Notes: a model not told the origin generated them from the sequence alone. A stretch of 64,000 nucleotides of DNA from Bacillota bacterium (GCA_023441055.1 JAEZQY010000008.1:124001-188000); one strand, 5' to 3'. Numbered from the stretch's first letter, positions 27,223 through 37,298 are shown. Translations and numbers: made by a program.

Positions 27223-29097
27223 TTACAGCTTTCCCCTTGCATAATCCAATTTGGCGCAAGCATACGGCTTGAGCCATATGCGCATCTGGCTATCGTTTAA
27301 ACCGCGCCCCTCCGCTCCGGGGAAGTTGACAGACTGATGCAGGGCGATGGTCTCTTCATCGTACATAGTGATGTCTGGTTGGACATAAATCCCCCCGTCG
27401 ACTTCAACTTCCAGCGTCTCCGATGTCAGATTACCTAGCAGCAGCCGCATACGACCGTCAGGCAGACGAAGAGCCAGCGCTGCCAGCCTGTCGGAGCTCC
27501 CATCAACACGAAGTGCCACAGCATCCTGCTCTTCTGTTGCATCCCGTAAAACAAAATAGAGAGGCGAGGGAACCCCGTCCCTGACCAAGCCAAGCGGGCC
27601 CGTCAATTCATAGTAGGTAAGTCCCTTCACCTCAGGCAAGCATAGCGCGGCCAGGCTTCCCAGCGTCCATACAGCGCCGAACAGGGTCATCTGACGGGAA
27701 TCATGCTGATCGGCAATCGGAATATCAGCGCTTCCTCCAGTCGCATTCGGATTGATTCTCGGCTTAAAGGTGATTGGACCGATATGGAGCGGCAAACCCG
27801 ACTTGGCCGCCGCATCAAGAGCAGCAACCCTCTGAGCTGCCAGCGTTTCCAATAATGAACGGTCATCAAAGGCATGGACCTGCGGATTGATTGAATAGGA
27901 GGCAAACGCCATATCGTCAAACGGCAATGCTGCACGATTGAATTCTGCATAATACGCGCGTGACCCACCTCCAGCCGGGATCGTCAACGCCGAATCAAGA
28001 ACTATGCGATTTACCGAATCAAGCGTCTCCTCATCTACAACAAACGAGTCTGCCGCATAAGGAAGCAGCCTGACTATGGGGATCGGTGAATTGGAGGAGG
28101 AAATTCGCCTGATCAGATCAGTCAGCCGTATCCCGTCAGCATCAAGCAATACCTCCAGTTCAACTCCGCAACCAAGCAAGCCAGCTGTGCGGCCTGCCTC
28201 TTCAAGCTGCGGAAGCCAGCGCTCATCAGCAAGATCAATCGTCAGTCTCAAGTGCGATGGGCGAAGCTGCCTGATCCATCGTTCCGTTGTCGGATTGCTG
28301 TCATCCGCATTCACCCCATAGCCGATTCCCGGCATGGTACCAGCGATGCTATCACTTACAACAATCACCTCTGAACGAAGTCCCGACTCGCTATGATTCA
28401 TCACGGATCGGTCATGACTACTGTAACGCGGCCTGCCTTCCTCCAGTCTGACATCCTCAATTCGGATCCAAATTGACTGCTCGACCCGTTCACCTGCCTC
28501 AACAAGCACCGGATAAGCCTGTTCAAGCGGGGTGCAATAGGTCTTATACGACGCATCCGTCCAATTGCGCTGGTCTTCCATCTCGAACAGCTCTCCGATA
28601 AAGCTAATTTCAACCTGCAGCCCAGGCGATGGCTCGTACTTGATGCCCTTCATTGACTTATAGGGCTGATGCGGCGATATCGCTTGGGGAAAGCTGCCTT
28701 TAATGCTTCCAGCTGTACTACTAATTTCGATCGGCAGTCCTACGAAGTTCATAGGATGGAGGATACAGAAGCCGATTCGGTTTTTCAGAAAGGTTGAGCG
28801 AGCCCTGCCCTTGAAATCAAACCGTATACCATCTGAAGCTAGCTCGATGTCCCCCTCCCATTCAAAATCGATTTCATCTTTGATATGTCTACATGTGAAA
28901 CGAGTTATCGATTTTCCGACATCCTGTGAAATGGCCAGATCGGACAATAGAGGCGCTACCGTTCCCCAATCCTGATCCCTGACTGCAGCATAAATCCCGC
29001 GCACAATTTCAATTCCATTATAGGCAATCGCGCGTAAACCGCCGTTATCAAATTCTGCTTGTAATAGGCCCGCCTGGAGCATAATTGGTCCGTTCAT
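27223..29097 (-). CDS. apnL: D-apionate lactonase family protein
   Basis: 624 residues, the usual length of ApnL, which hydrolyses D-apionolactone to D-apionate. The N-terminal part carries the family-like segment VRGIYAAVRDQDWGT (about residues 33-47); the middle shows a barrel-like region with RHL/LRLTIDLADE and RLLPYAADSF strands, and the C-terminus an all-beta domain. No signal peptide; cytoplasmic. The ribosome site GGGGG is 9 bases before the ATG. It is the first of the five catabolic genes, 31 bases before the RuBisCO-like gene. Recognition is by overall resemblance plus context. Confidence 0.82.
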   Translation of the reverse strand: MNGPIMLQAGLLQAEFDNGGLRAIAYNGIEIVRGIYAAVRDQDWGTVAPLLSDLAISQDVGKSITRFTCRHIKDEIDFEWEGDIELASDGIRFDFKGRARSTFLKNRIGFCILHPMNFVGLPIEISSTAGSIKGSFPQAISPHQPYKSMKGIKYEPSPGLQVEISFIGELFEMEDQRNWTDASYKTYCTPLEQAYPVLVEAGERVEQSIWIRIEDVRLEEGRPRYSSHDRSVMNHSESGLRSEVIVVSDSIAGTMPGIGYGVNADDSNPTTERWIRQLRPSHLRLTIDLADERWLPQLEEAGRTAGLLGCGVELEVLLDADGIRLTDLIRRISSSNSPIPIVRLLPYAADSFVVDEETLDSVNRIVLDSALTIPAGGGSRAYYAEFNRAALPFDDMAFASYSINPQVHAFDDRSLLETLAAQRVAALDAAAKSGLPLHIGPITFKPRINPNATGGSADIPIADQHDSRQMTLFGAVWTLGSLAALCLPEVKGLTYYELTGPLGLVRDGVPSPLYFVLRDATEEQDAVALRVDGSSDRLAALALRLPDGRMRLLLGNLTSETLEVEVDGGIYVQPDITMYDEETIALHQSVNFPGAEGRGLNDSQMRIWLKPYACAKLDYARGKL

Positions 29098-29148
29098 TTC
29101 GCAATCCCCCGTTCATGATTCCTCACCTTGCGGGACCAGATACAGAAG

Positions 29149-30723
29149 TCAACGCGCACTCGTCAGCTCGATCATCGTCACAGAATGAGCGGGAAAGCTC
29201 ATAACAAAACGGTTCGATATGTTCATTAACGGAGTCCCTGGGATAGCAGCCAGGGTTCCGTCTGCTGCGACTTGCACGCCGTTCAAATTTATGCCATTAG
29301 CAGTATCTATGGAGGACGCATTCAGCGTCCAAGCTAGGGCTGTCGAGGACGGATTGAAGTGAGTTAACGCAATAGCCGTCTCGATATCGTCGGTTGCATG
29401 TTTATTGATAATCATCAAGTACAGCTTCTGACTATCACCGCTCCTCTTGCTTGCCCATACAGTCAGGTTTTGATTGTCACTGGAGCTTGAAGCCACCATC
29501 TGATCTCCAAAATATCTAGTTAACATCGGATACAAGTAATAGGCTGGCCTAACGTTCTGATTCATATCAATTAACCCATAGGCTTGATTCCCTTGCATCA
29601 GAAATTGCGTGACGAAGTCTATCCCATGATAGGCTAGTCGTCCCAGAACATCGCCCAGCCATAACGCTCCAGCCATTGTATTACCGATTCCATCACCCTC
29701 GTTGCCGCCTGTGACTTGTCCCAGTTCGGTAATCCCGATTAATGCGCCTGGCGCGAATTGCTCGCGATAAGCGGCCAGATTGTCGCCAGGGGTCGAGTTG
29801 GTGAATTGATTTGCCCAGCTGATGTAGGCATTCTGATAGTTATTTCCTTCATAGGTGAGCAAATTTTCAATCGTAGGGTAAGAAGATGACTGCTTATCTG
29901 GCTGTTCGCCCCACAGTGGGTACCAATGTACTGAGATGGCATCGACCATAGTCTCTTCGGCCTTTAATGCGTTAAGAATCGGTTTGGTCCAGCTCGACAT
30001 GTGAGCAGGCTGCGCGTTCGCTGGTCCGATGATCACGATCGACGGATCCACTGCTTTCATTGCAGCTATATAGTCCTTAATGGTCTCGGCGTATTCCTCA
30101 GGTGTGACTCCGAACGGTTCACCGAAAAATTCGGGTTCATTGCCAATTTCCCAATACACGATGCCGTATCCTTGTTCAATATTGGCATATCGAACCATGT
30201 CAGCAGCCATGTCCTTGTCTTTGATCTTGGCGTTGACCGTGATCAGTGGCGCAGCCCCGACCTCTCGCGCCAGACTTATGAAGCTGTCCAAGGTCTCGGC
30301 TGTTATGGTTCTGATGTAAGGGTCTGGCCCCTTATGCCATTCATAAGCGTTCGTTCGGTCCCAATAGGCGTAATCAGCCTCGCTTCCCGCAGGAAATCGA
30401 ATCAAGGAAATGCCTGCTTCCTTAATCAGATTGACATAACGCTCCTTTCGTTCACTAGCTGGATGAAATTCATGATTCGTCCACAGTCCGATATTCGTTC
30501 CTAGTATCTCTGGCTTCATGGCTGCGATATTCACATTCGCATCAACGGTTAGTAGGGCCGCCGCGACGGCCTCCTCTTCCTGGAGAGTCGTTGTCGGCAT
30601 GTCCTCAAGCGGATTATTAATATGGATGGTCGTGTCCTTGTTGTTCATTGTACATCCCCCTAGAATGATCGTGATGATGCATAGACTAAGCATTATAAGC
30701 TTGAACCAACGGCTCAGTTTCAC
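29149..30723 (-). CDS. Lipoprotein clan GH-A glycoside hydrolase, family unassigned
   Basis: 524 residues. The signal peptide ends at the lipobox LGGC (Cys24), so the enzyme is anchored outside the membrane. The catalytic domain (about 70-410) shows clan GH-A marks: Glu196 in WEIGNEPEF as acid/base and Glu333 in ITELGQ as nucleophile; a beta-sandwich (about 420-522) follows. The core is strongly similar to the secreted enzyme at 55708-57918, for example GTNIGLWT, IRFPAGSE, DMVRYANIE. I could not place it in GH39, GH44, GH51 or GH79. Inside the apiose operon between GH2 and ApnL, it may trim apiose-bearing chains or remove arabinose. Confidence 0.75.
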   Translation of the reverse strand: MKLSRWFKLIMLSLCIITIILGGCTMNNKDTTIHINNPLEDMPTTTLQEEEAVAAALLTVDANVNIAAMKPEILGTNIGLWTNHEFHPASERKERYVNLIKEAGISLIRFPAGSEADYAYWDRTNAYEWHKGPDPYIRTITAETLDSFISLAREVGAAPLITVNAKIKDKDMAADMVRYANIEQGYGIVYWEIGNEPEFFGEPFGVTPEEYAETIKDYIAAMKAVDPSIVIIGPANAQPAHMSSWTKPILNALKAEETMVDAISVHWYPLWGEQPDKQSSSYPTIENLLTYEGNNYQNAYISWANQFTNSTPGDNLAAYREQFAPGALIGITELGQVTGGNEGDGIGNTMAGALWLGDVLGRLAYHGIDFVTQFLMQGNQAYGLIDMNQNVRPAYYLYPMLTRYFGDQMVASSSSDNQNLTVWASKRSGDSQKLYLMIINKHATDDIETAIALTHFNPSSTALAWTLNASSIDTANGINLNGVQVAADGTLAAIPGTPLMNISNRFVMSFPAHSVTMIELTSAR

Positions 30724-30742
30724 TTATGCCCATCCTCCTCGA

Positions 30743-32974
30743 CTAGTCAAAATTCAGCGTACTCCGAGTTGGTCCAGCCGAGCGAACACTGCTCCTGTAT
30801 AAAGTGGTGTACTCGGAGCTCCATTCCGGTCTGCCTACGACAATCAGTTCAAGCTTCATTGCTCCAGAGGCTGTCACTGGAAGTCTGTATCTTGCCGTCG
30901 GTCCTCTTCTGTTCGCATTCGGTTGCAACTCAGCAAAGTCCCAAGCGAGCAATAGCTCCCTCTCTCCGTCTCCAACTGTCAAGTATGCCTCGATGCGGCC
31001 GCTCTCCAATGCCGCATAGCTGTCATTAAGCATCCACAGCTCCGGCTCAAACCATTCATGCTCATGCCATACAAACTTCGGAATGCGCGCGCTGGCAAGC
31101 ACCGGCCTGCAGGCAGCCTGAACCGCATAATACGCGGGCTTGGGTTTATCCGGGTACATGACGATGCTATTGTTAGCCGCTGTCGGCCATGGCTCGTTGT
31201 AGCACCAGTTCAGCGCCATGGCGCACTTCGGCTTCTGACGTCTGGCTTCCTCATAGATGCCCTTATAGCCCTCCGATTGCAGGAGCTGCCCGTTCTCCAC
31301 CAGCTCCTCGAGCGATTGATGCGGCCCGAAATAATGATCGAGATGATCCTCCATCAGCCACATCTCCGGAGACAGCGCATGGAAGGCATGATGACTTTCC
31401 CATGCTGTGCCCGGCTTTGGCGGATAAAGCTCGTCATCCGGAATAAAGCTCTTAAGCTGCTCAACAGAGGATGGCGAAGGAACACCGAACTCGGTATAAG
31501 CCGTGTTACTAGCCTTCTGCATCGCCTCCAGCACATCCTCACCTGTTTCGTAACGGAATTTATAGTGCCCATGACCCATTCCTTCAATCGGCGAAGTCAT
31601 CATAAACGGCGTATACGGGTCCAATTCATAGCAGTTAGCGTTTAACAGACGCAGCGGTAACGACTGGTCCGTCATCTTAGACCATGAGTTGAACAGCTCA
31701 TTGCCGCCGCACCACAGCACAACGGAAGCATGCTTGCGCAGGCGAGTTATGATGGAGCGCGATTCCTGGTCCAGAACGCGCAAGTATTCCGGCTTATCCG
31801 GATACAGATTGCAGGCCAGCGGGAATTCCTGCCATACGAGAATTCCCATTTCATCACAATGCTCGAAGAAGGACTCCTTGTTCACAATGCCTCCTCCCCA
31901 TATGCGCAGCATATTCATATGCGCTGACTTGGCCAGCTCAAGCAAGGTTCTGTAATGATCGGACGTGATGCTGCCCGGGAAGATGCTCGGATTCACCCAA
32001 TTCGTCCCTTTGCAGAAGATCATCCGACCGTTGATCTCCATTGTAATAGGCGGAAGGCTGCGGCTCTTCGGAAACTGAGAAGGTTCGTTCCAGCCCCCTT
32101 CATGAACAATGAGCTTCGCCCTGCGGAACCCCACTTTCTGACAGATCCGTTCTCCTACGCTGCCGGCATCGTCATTGGCCAGATAGCACGCTTCCGACGT
32201 ATAGAGCGGCTGTTCGCCATGATCATGCGGCCACCATAATTCGGGCTGATCCAGCATAGCGCTTACAACATAGCTCTGCCGCGTTGCTGGCAAGATCTGA
32301 TCCAACACAATCTTGCCGCTGGGTCCGATCAGTCTCCACGCGAGCATCCCTGCAGGATTATCATTAAAATGGACAGACAGCTTCAGCTCCGCCTGATCGA
32401 GCTCCGCATTCAATTCATACGTCAATTCTGCAGCTTCCAGATGAACATCGGCACGAACGCTCAGATAGGTCTCATCCCAGATGCCAAGCGGGATGAGTCT
32501 GGGATGCCAATCCCAGCCATAGCTGACCGCTGGCTTGCAGGAATGATCAGCCTGATCCCTGCTCTTCGGAGCGTCCAGACGCTTCGGTGCCGGATCGATG
32601 ATAACCTCGAGTACCGCTCCGTCGCGAGCATGTTCTGTAATATCAAGATTCACGGGTGTGAACATCCCTTCCTGGCGGAGCAGCTCTGTGCCGTCCAAGC
32701 GAATCCGGAAGCTGTAGTCGATACCTTTGGATACCAAATATAGCTTCTCGTCCTGTGCCAAATTGGGAACGGAGAGACGTGACCGATATACCCAATATTT
32801 ATCTTCCATCCATTCATACTGCCGCCAATTTTCACCGAATGTATGATCACCCCATTGCTCTGCTCTGGCATAATCCAGCTGTACCGCCCCTGGCACAACA
32901 GCTGGCACCCACCTAGCCGGCACTTCATCTACACCATTGCTCCATCCGACTTCCCACTCCATCGCCGCTTTCAT
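30743..32974 (-). CDS. GH2 glycoside hydrolase, beta-mannosidase-like
   Basis: 743 residues with the GH2 order: jelly-roll sugar-binding domain (about 1-175), immunoglobulin-like domain (180-290), TIM barrel (300-660). Acid/base Glu426 in CGGNEL and nucleophile Glu495 in YTEFG; RIWGGGI (358-364) and ILVWQEF are hallmarks of the beta-mannosidase/exo-glucosaminidase subgroup. No signal peptide, so it acts on imported sugars. The start ATG has GGGAG 9 bases upstream. In this operon it may remove a sugar linked to or beyond apiose; GH2 enzymes take part in rhamnogalacturonan-II side-chain breakdown, but the substrate is not readable here. Confidence 0.88.
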   Translation of the reverse strand: MKAAMEWEVGWSNGVDEVPARWVPAVVPGAVQLDYARAEQWGDHTFGENWRQYEWMEDKYWVYRSRLSVPNLAQDEKLYLVSKGIDYSFRIRLDGTELLRQEGMFTPVNLDITEHARDGAVLEVIIDPAPKRLDAPKSRDQADHSCKPAVSYGWDWHPRLIPLGIWDETYLSVRADVHLEAAELTYELNAELDQAELKLSVHFNDNPAGMLAWRLIGPSGKIVLDQILPATRQSYVVSAMLDQPELWWPHDHGEQPLYTSEACYLANDDAGSVGERICQKVGFRRAKLIVHEGGWNEPSQFPKSRSLPPITMEINGRMIFCKGTNWVNPSIFPGSITSDHYRTLLELAKSAHMNMLRIWGGGIVNKESFFEHCDEMGILVWQEFPLACNLYPDKPEYLRVLDQESRSIITRLRKHASVVLWCGGNELFNSWSKMTDQSLPLRLLNANCYELDPYTPFMMTSPIEGMGHGHYKFRYETGEDVLEAMQKASNTAYTEFGVPSPSSVEQLKSFIPDDELYPPKPGTAWESHHAFHALSPEMWLMEDHLDHYFGPHQSLEELVENGQLLQSEGYKGIYEEARRQKPKCAMALNWCYNEPWPTAANNSIVMYPDKPKPAYYAVQAACRPVLASARIPKFVWHEHEWFEPELWMLNDSYAALESGRIEAYLTVGDGERELLLAWDFAELQPNANRRGPTARYRLPVTASGAMKLELIVVGRPEWSSEYTTLYRSSVRSAGPTRSTLNFD

Positions 32975-33020
32975 TCAGCAACACTCCCGTCTGTTAATTG
33001 GTTGAGCATATGCGTCTCGA

Positions 33021-34598
33021 TTAGTTGTGAGCATACAAGCTGCGATTCAGCTGTCTGTCTCCGAATATCCCTTCCATGACATATTCAACCGTACAATCGA
33101 TATCACCGTACGTATTGATAATCGTATCGATAGACACCTCGTATTCCTTGTGGACGAACGGGTGATAGTGCGAGATAAAGATGATTGGCTTGCCGAGCTT
33201 CGTCCATCCGCCCATCATATTCCGGGCTACCTCGCCATGAAGCCGCACCACATTCAAGCCATAGCTCAGCTCACTCCCGATCGAGCAGATGACCAGATCG
33301 AAGCCTCCCGTATGCATTGCTTGGTACAGTCGGTCCGGACCCGGATCGAGCAGCTGCTCGACATGATCCGAATAGCGTCCAAGCTCTATCTTTATTCTTG
33401 CGTACAAGTCCATGTAGCGCTCATGATTATTCATAATCACGACATGCAGCACCTTCGACAGCCGCTTCCCCGGCGAGAACGGAATAATCCCCTGCCTGTC
33501 ACGGACGATCGTGATACTGCGTGCCGCCACCTCTCGCGCGATCTGCTGATTGCGAGCCTGATCAGGAATAACTGCTGGTCGCGGCTTCTCCATCAGCTGC
33601 TCCTTAAGCGAGATGACACGGCTCGCACGGTTCCTCAGCGTATCCAGCGAGAGCATGCCCGATTCAACACGCGTAAGCATCTCTTTGTAGAACAGCTCAT
33701 CCATTCTCGGGAAGAGCAGAATGTCACAGCCGTTCTCCAGCGCCAAGGCGCAGCCGTCATAATAATTGATATAGCCGACTAGACCGCCCATCTCCAATGC
33801 ATCAGTTACCACCAAGCCTTCAAAACCCAATTCTTCCCGCAGCAGATCAACGAGCAGCCGCTTGGATACAGTTGCCGGAGGACATACCCCCGTTGCCACA
33901 TCTACTTCATCAAAGGATGGCAAGGAAATATGTCCCGGCATGACGGCCATCGCACCGTCATCGATCAAGTCTCGGAAGATTTTCCCGGGTCCGCTGCGCC
34001 ATTGCTCCTTGTCGAGCGGATTGACCGGTGTCGTAAGATGCTGATCGTACGAGCCGTAGCCATCGCCCGGGAAGTGCTTGATAGTCGCCATCATACCGTT
34101 ATCCTGTAAACCTCGCATATAAGCCGATACGATCTTGGTCGCATGCTCCGGTTCCATGCCGGCACTCCGCATGCCGACGACGGGACTGTCCGGGTCGTAC
34201 GCCAGATCCGCTACAGGAGAGAAGGTCCAGTTATAGCCGAGCTCCCCAGCTTCCTTGGCGGCGATCGCACCCACCTCATAAGCAAGCTCCTCCGAATTCG
34301 TCTGGCTGAGTCCCATCATATAGGGGAACTTAGTTGCGCCAATCACCATATGGCCCGCACCTGTCTCCAGATCGCTGACAATGAACGGCGGAATGTCACA
34401 CTTCGCCTTGAAGGCCGCAATTTCACGCTCGAGCAAGTCTCGCTCCATCGGGTGGAAGAACATGGCGCCGAATGCCTCCTGACAATCCGGTCCTACTCGC
34501 GAGAATGCCGGGCAGCATACTTGATTAAGCAGCTCTCGGGCCGTCATCGTATGGGATAGATTGACCGCTGCTTGCGATATACGAAGAAAAAACTTCAT
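33021..34598 (-). CDS. GH3 glycoside hydrolase, NagZ-like
   Basis: 525 residues. The GH3 barrel has the NagZ-type motif KHFPGDG (174-180) followed by Asp185-x-His187, the Asp/His dyad that supplies the general acid in this subgroup, and nucleophile Asp266 in VVTDALEMGG. Such enzymes remove beta-linked N-acetylhexosamine or act as phosphorylases; here the setting suggests an exo-glycosidase on imported apiosides. No signal peptide. A C-terminal alpha/beta domain (about 380-525) is present, unlike minimal NagZ. It sits 29 bases after the FAD oxidoreductase gene. Confidence 0.85.
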   Translation of the reverse strand: MKFFLRISQAAVNLSHTMTARELLNQVCCPAFSRVGPDCQEAFGAMFFHPMERDLLEREIAAFKAKCDIPPFIVSDLETGAGHMVIGATKFPYMMGLSQTNSEELAYEVGAIAAKEAGELGYNWTFSPVADLAYDPDSPVVGMRSAGMEPEHATKIVSAYMRGLQDNGMMATIKHFPGDGYGSYDQHLTTPVNPLDKEQWRSGPGKIFRDLIDDGAMAVMPGHISLPSFDEVDVATGVCPPATVSKRLLVDLLREELGFEGLVVTDALEMGGLVGYINYYDGCALALENGCDILLFPRMDELFYKEMLTRVESGMLSLDTLRNRASRVISLKEQLMEKPRPAVIPDQARNQQIAREVAARSITIVRDRQGIIPFSPGKRLSKVLHVVIMNNHERYMDLYARIKIELGRYSDHVEQLLDPGPDRLYQAMHTGGFDLVICSIGSELSYGLNVVRLHGEVARNMMGGWTKLGKPIIFISHYHPFVHKEYEVSIDTIINTYGDIDCTVEYVMEGIFGDRQLNRSLYAHN

Positions 34599-34627
34599 TG
34601 AACTGGGTCTCCTTTGTTATTCATTGA

Positions 34628-35929
34628 TCATGAGCAATCTGGTACGATGGCTGCATGCTCTCGCAGCACTTGCTTGATATCCTTGACAGACACGAGACGA
34701 ACAGACACATCCCGACTTGCCGCGAGCGCCGCTGCAGCACCCGCAGCTTGCCCCGTAGCCATGCAGGTTGCCTGTATGCGATAGGCGGAATGTGCCGTCT
34801 GATCGCCGGATATACAACGTCCGGCCGCCAGCAGATGGTCGCTTCCTTGCGGAATGAGCGCGCCGTAGGGAATGGTCGGCACGACCCCTGGGGCCAGCGG
34901 GCGAATATCAGTCAAGTTCGAATCATCTTGATGAATGTCAATTGGATAGTAGCTGTAGCATACGGCTTCCGGCCACTTGTGTCCGCTTATGTAGCTATCC
35001 GCATCCACATACTGCTCTCCGACAATTCGCTTTGTTTCGCGAATACCACATTCGCTCGCGGCGAAATCCACATAAAGCCTTTCACAACCAGGTATGCCGC
35101 GAAGGTAGGTATAAATACGTAGCAAGGCTTCACGCGCACGTATCTCGGCCAGTGACTTGGAGCGCGAAGTAGATCCGTCAATGCCAGTAACATGCAGCGA
35201 ACTGCTGCCTTTGCTCGCGAGCTCCCGATACAGCGGGATCTCTCCTGGCAGATGATCGGTCTCCCTTAGCGCGCCGGATTGCCGTGCAGCCGAATAAGCC
35301 TCTTTCAATTTGTTCTTATCTACTCTCTCTAGTTCGTATCCGCCCAGCCTGTAGATCAACGTGCCCGGTTGAAGCGTCTCGCCCCGCATCATTGGATATC
35401 CCATCATCTCTGCCACATTGGCATCGCCAGTTGTGTCGACCAGCTTTCGGAAGCCAATCGCCATAAGACCCGATTTGCCAGCCACAATTAAACGTCGATT
35501 AGGATCATGCAGAGAATCCATATCGACCGCTGCAGGCATCTCATGAAATCGCAAATCTACTCCCGCTTCCAGACACATCGCGTCGAGCACTGCGCTGTAT
35601 ACGAATTTGTTGACTCGCACCTGATGCTCCCAATGCTTCCCACCAACGTCCTTCGTAAAGTCAGGCAATTCCGCGCCGCCCTGGGCCACCGTTCGCTCAA
35701 TCGCTTCCCAGCCGATTCCCCTGATAATCTGCTTCCCCCACGCATGAAACAGCCCTGGGAAATTGACCGCAGCAACCACAGTAGTGCCTCCCAGTATTCC
35801 ATTCTTCTCGATTAGAGCAGTTTTGGCTCCTGCTCTCGCCGCCTGAACAGCTGCCGCAAATCCAGCCGATCCTCCTCCAACAACGACGACATCGTATTGC
35901 TGCGATAACGGCAATTCATTCATCCACAT
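34628..35929 (-). CDS. FAD-dependent oxidoreductase (PF12831 type)
   Basis: 433 residues with an N-terminal FAD-binding motif DVVVVGGGSAGFAAA (residues 13-27) and the following acidic residue at the end of strand 2 (IEKNGILGG). The C-terminal RCISGDQTAHSAYRIQATCMATGQAAGAAAALA is the family's typical FAD-ribityl-contacting end. Members are common in carbohydrate loci, but few have known substrates. It overlaps GH140 by 10 bases, so it is tied to apioside breakdown. Possible roles are oxidation of a released aglycone or sugar; glycolate oxidation (if the RuBisCO-like protein is OiaT) is speculative. Confidence 0.82.
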   Translation of the reverse strand: MWMNELPLSQQYDVVVVGGGSAGFAAAVQAARAGAKTALIEKNGILGGTTVVAAVNFPGLFHAWGKQIIRGIGWEAIERTVAQGGAELPDFTKDVGGKHWEHQVRVNKFVYSAVLDAMCLEAGVDLRFHEMPAAVDMDSLHDPNRRLIVAGKSGLMAIGFRKLVDTTGDANVAEMMGYPMMRGETLQPGTLIYRLGGYELERVDKNKLKEAYSAARQSGALRETDHLPGEIPLYRELASKGSSSLHVTGIDGSTSRSKSLAEIRAREALLRIYTYLRGIPGCERLYVDFAASECGIRETKRIVGEQYVDADSYISGHKWPEAVCYSYYPIDIHQDDSNLTDIRPLAPGVVPTIPYGALIPQGSDHLLAAGRCISGDQTAHSAYRIQATCMATGQAAGAAAALAASRDVSVRLVSVKDIKQVLREHAAIVPDCS

Positions 35930-37278
35930 AGAACCGTCCCGCCTTCCCCGTCTAGTCCATTGATTTCGTCCTGTTCCGTCTCTCCATGTACAGCATCTAG
36001 CACCAGCACCCAGTCATTGCCTCTTCCCCCGGAAGGCGGCTGAAACGATAGCAGGCCTGTATTGTCGATTACACCCTCGTGTATATATCCACCGTGTCGC
36101 GGATCGAACCAGGAGGCAGCTAGGCGGACTCCTTCAATCATGCCGCCGACCACTTCAACAGAGGCCCCATTCGGAATATAGATCATGGCATATCCAGGTC
36201 CTGAAGTCGCAGCCATATAATTAGCTCCCGGACGATTATTAGCAATCAGTCCTTGATTCGGCATTCTGCCGAAGAAGGGGCGTGACTCCATCAGCGCCCG
36301 CAGATGCTGCATCTGAGCGGCACCTGGGCGCGACAGCGCATTCCTCCAATGCATCAACGCATTGTCATTGGGCTCAGTCGTCATCGACCAGATGCTGTGC
36401 TGCCCGTACGTATGGCCGAATGCACCGGAGAATACGGCATAGTATGCAGCCACCCGAACATCAGACTCGTCGAAGTAACCATTCTCCGGCTTGAAGCCGA
36501 TCGGAATATCCTCGTAGCAAGGCTCCGCATCCAGAACCGGCTTGACAGGATGCTTGGCATAATCCTCAGATACCTTCGTATAATTGATAATTCCCCTTGA
36601 TCCATGTCCGGACTGAACCATATTGAAATCCAGCCATGGCTCGTCATGCATATGATAGGACGAGGATTGCCAGCCTTGCGGATGGAACGTCATTAGATGA
36701 AGGCCGCCATCGCCACGCCTCAGCCCCTGCGCCATAGCCCGGATAATGGCAAAGTGCTCATAGCTGGCGAGTGGTCGATCACCGCCCAGCACCCAGATCA
36801 CATTGGGCCGGTCCTTGTACCTGCTGCCCAGCCACTGCCCATATTCGCCCGCATTTTGTTCATGGAAGACAACCGGGCCGACTCCATGCAGCTTGTTGAA
36901 CTTATCTCCCCAGGTCGGCAGCAGCGCGACATACAGGCCGAGCGAGGCAGCTTGGTCAATGACATAATCAACATGATTCCAATAGTGATACTCACCGTCT
37001 GTATCCGGCAGCCCAGGGTCATACTGACCAAACGCGTTTCGCTTGAGCGGCTTGCGCCCGTAAGCATTGCCTGTCTTCAGTCCATCCAGTTCAGCCAGGG
37101 CGACCGTTTGAATCACATTGTAATTGAGCTTAGCCCGATGACTCAGGTATTCGGACGCCTCCTCCGCATTCAATCTGTGCAGCAGCTCCCACGCCGTATC
37201 CCCCAGCCAGAAGAATGGCGTATCATCTTCATAAGCGAGGAATCGCTGGTTATCGCTTACCTTCAAGCGTTGCATCAT
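35920..37278 (-). CDS. GH140 family glycoside hydrolase, probable apiosidase
   Basis: 452 residues in the DUF4038 plus C-terminal beta-domain arrangement that defines GH140, whose characterised member releases apiose-linked chains from rhamnogalacturonan II. It starts at once with the domain (FLAYEDDTPFFWLGDTAWELLHRL, residues 13-36). Probable catalytic residues are Asp167 in VLGGDRP and Glu252 in VLDAEPCYED, at equivalent barrel strands to the GH140 pair. The C-terminal domain spans about 365-445. No signal peptide, so it works in the cytoplasm. It follows the permease pair by 20 bases and links the operon to apiose. Confidence 0.88.
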   Translation of the reverse strand: MMQRLKVSDNQRFLAYEDDTPFFWLGDTAWELLHRLNAEEASEYLSHRAKLNYNVIQTVALAELDGLKTGNAYGRKPLKRNAFGQYDPGLPDTDGEYHYWNHVDYVIDQAASLGLYVALLPTWGDKFNKLHGVGPVVFHEQNAGEYGQWLGSRYKDRPNVIWVLGGDRPLASYEHFAIIRAMAQGLRRGDGGLHLMTFHPQGWQSSSYHMHDEPWLDFNMVQSGHGSRGIINYTKVSEDYAKHPVKPVLDAEPCYEDIPIGFKPENGYFDESDVRVAAYYAVFSGAFGHTYGQHSIWSMTTEPNDNALMHWRNALSRPGAAQMQHLRALMESRPFFGRMPNQGLIANNRPGANYMAATSGPGYAMIYIPNGASVEVVGGMIEGVRLAASWFDPRHGGYIHEGVIDNTGLLSFQPPSGGRGNDWVLVLDAVHGETEQDEINGLDGEGGTVLCG

Positions 37279-37298
37279 CTCTAGTCACCCCTTTATCG

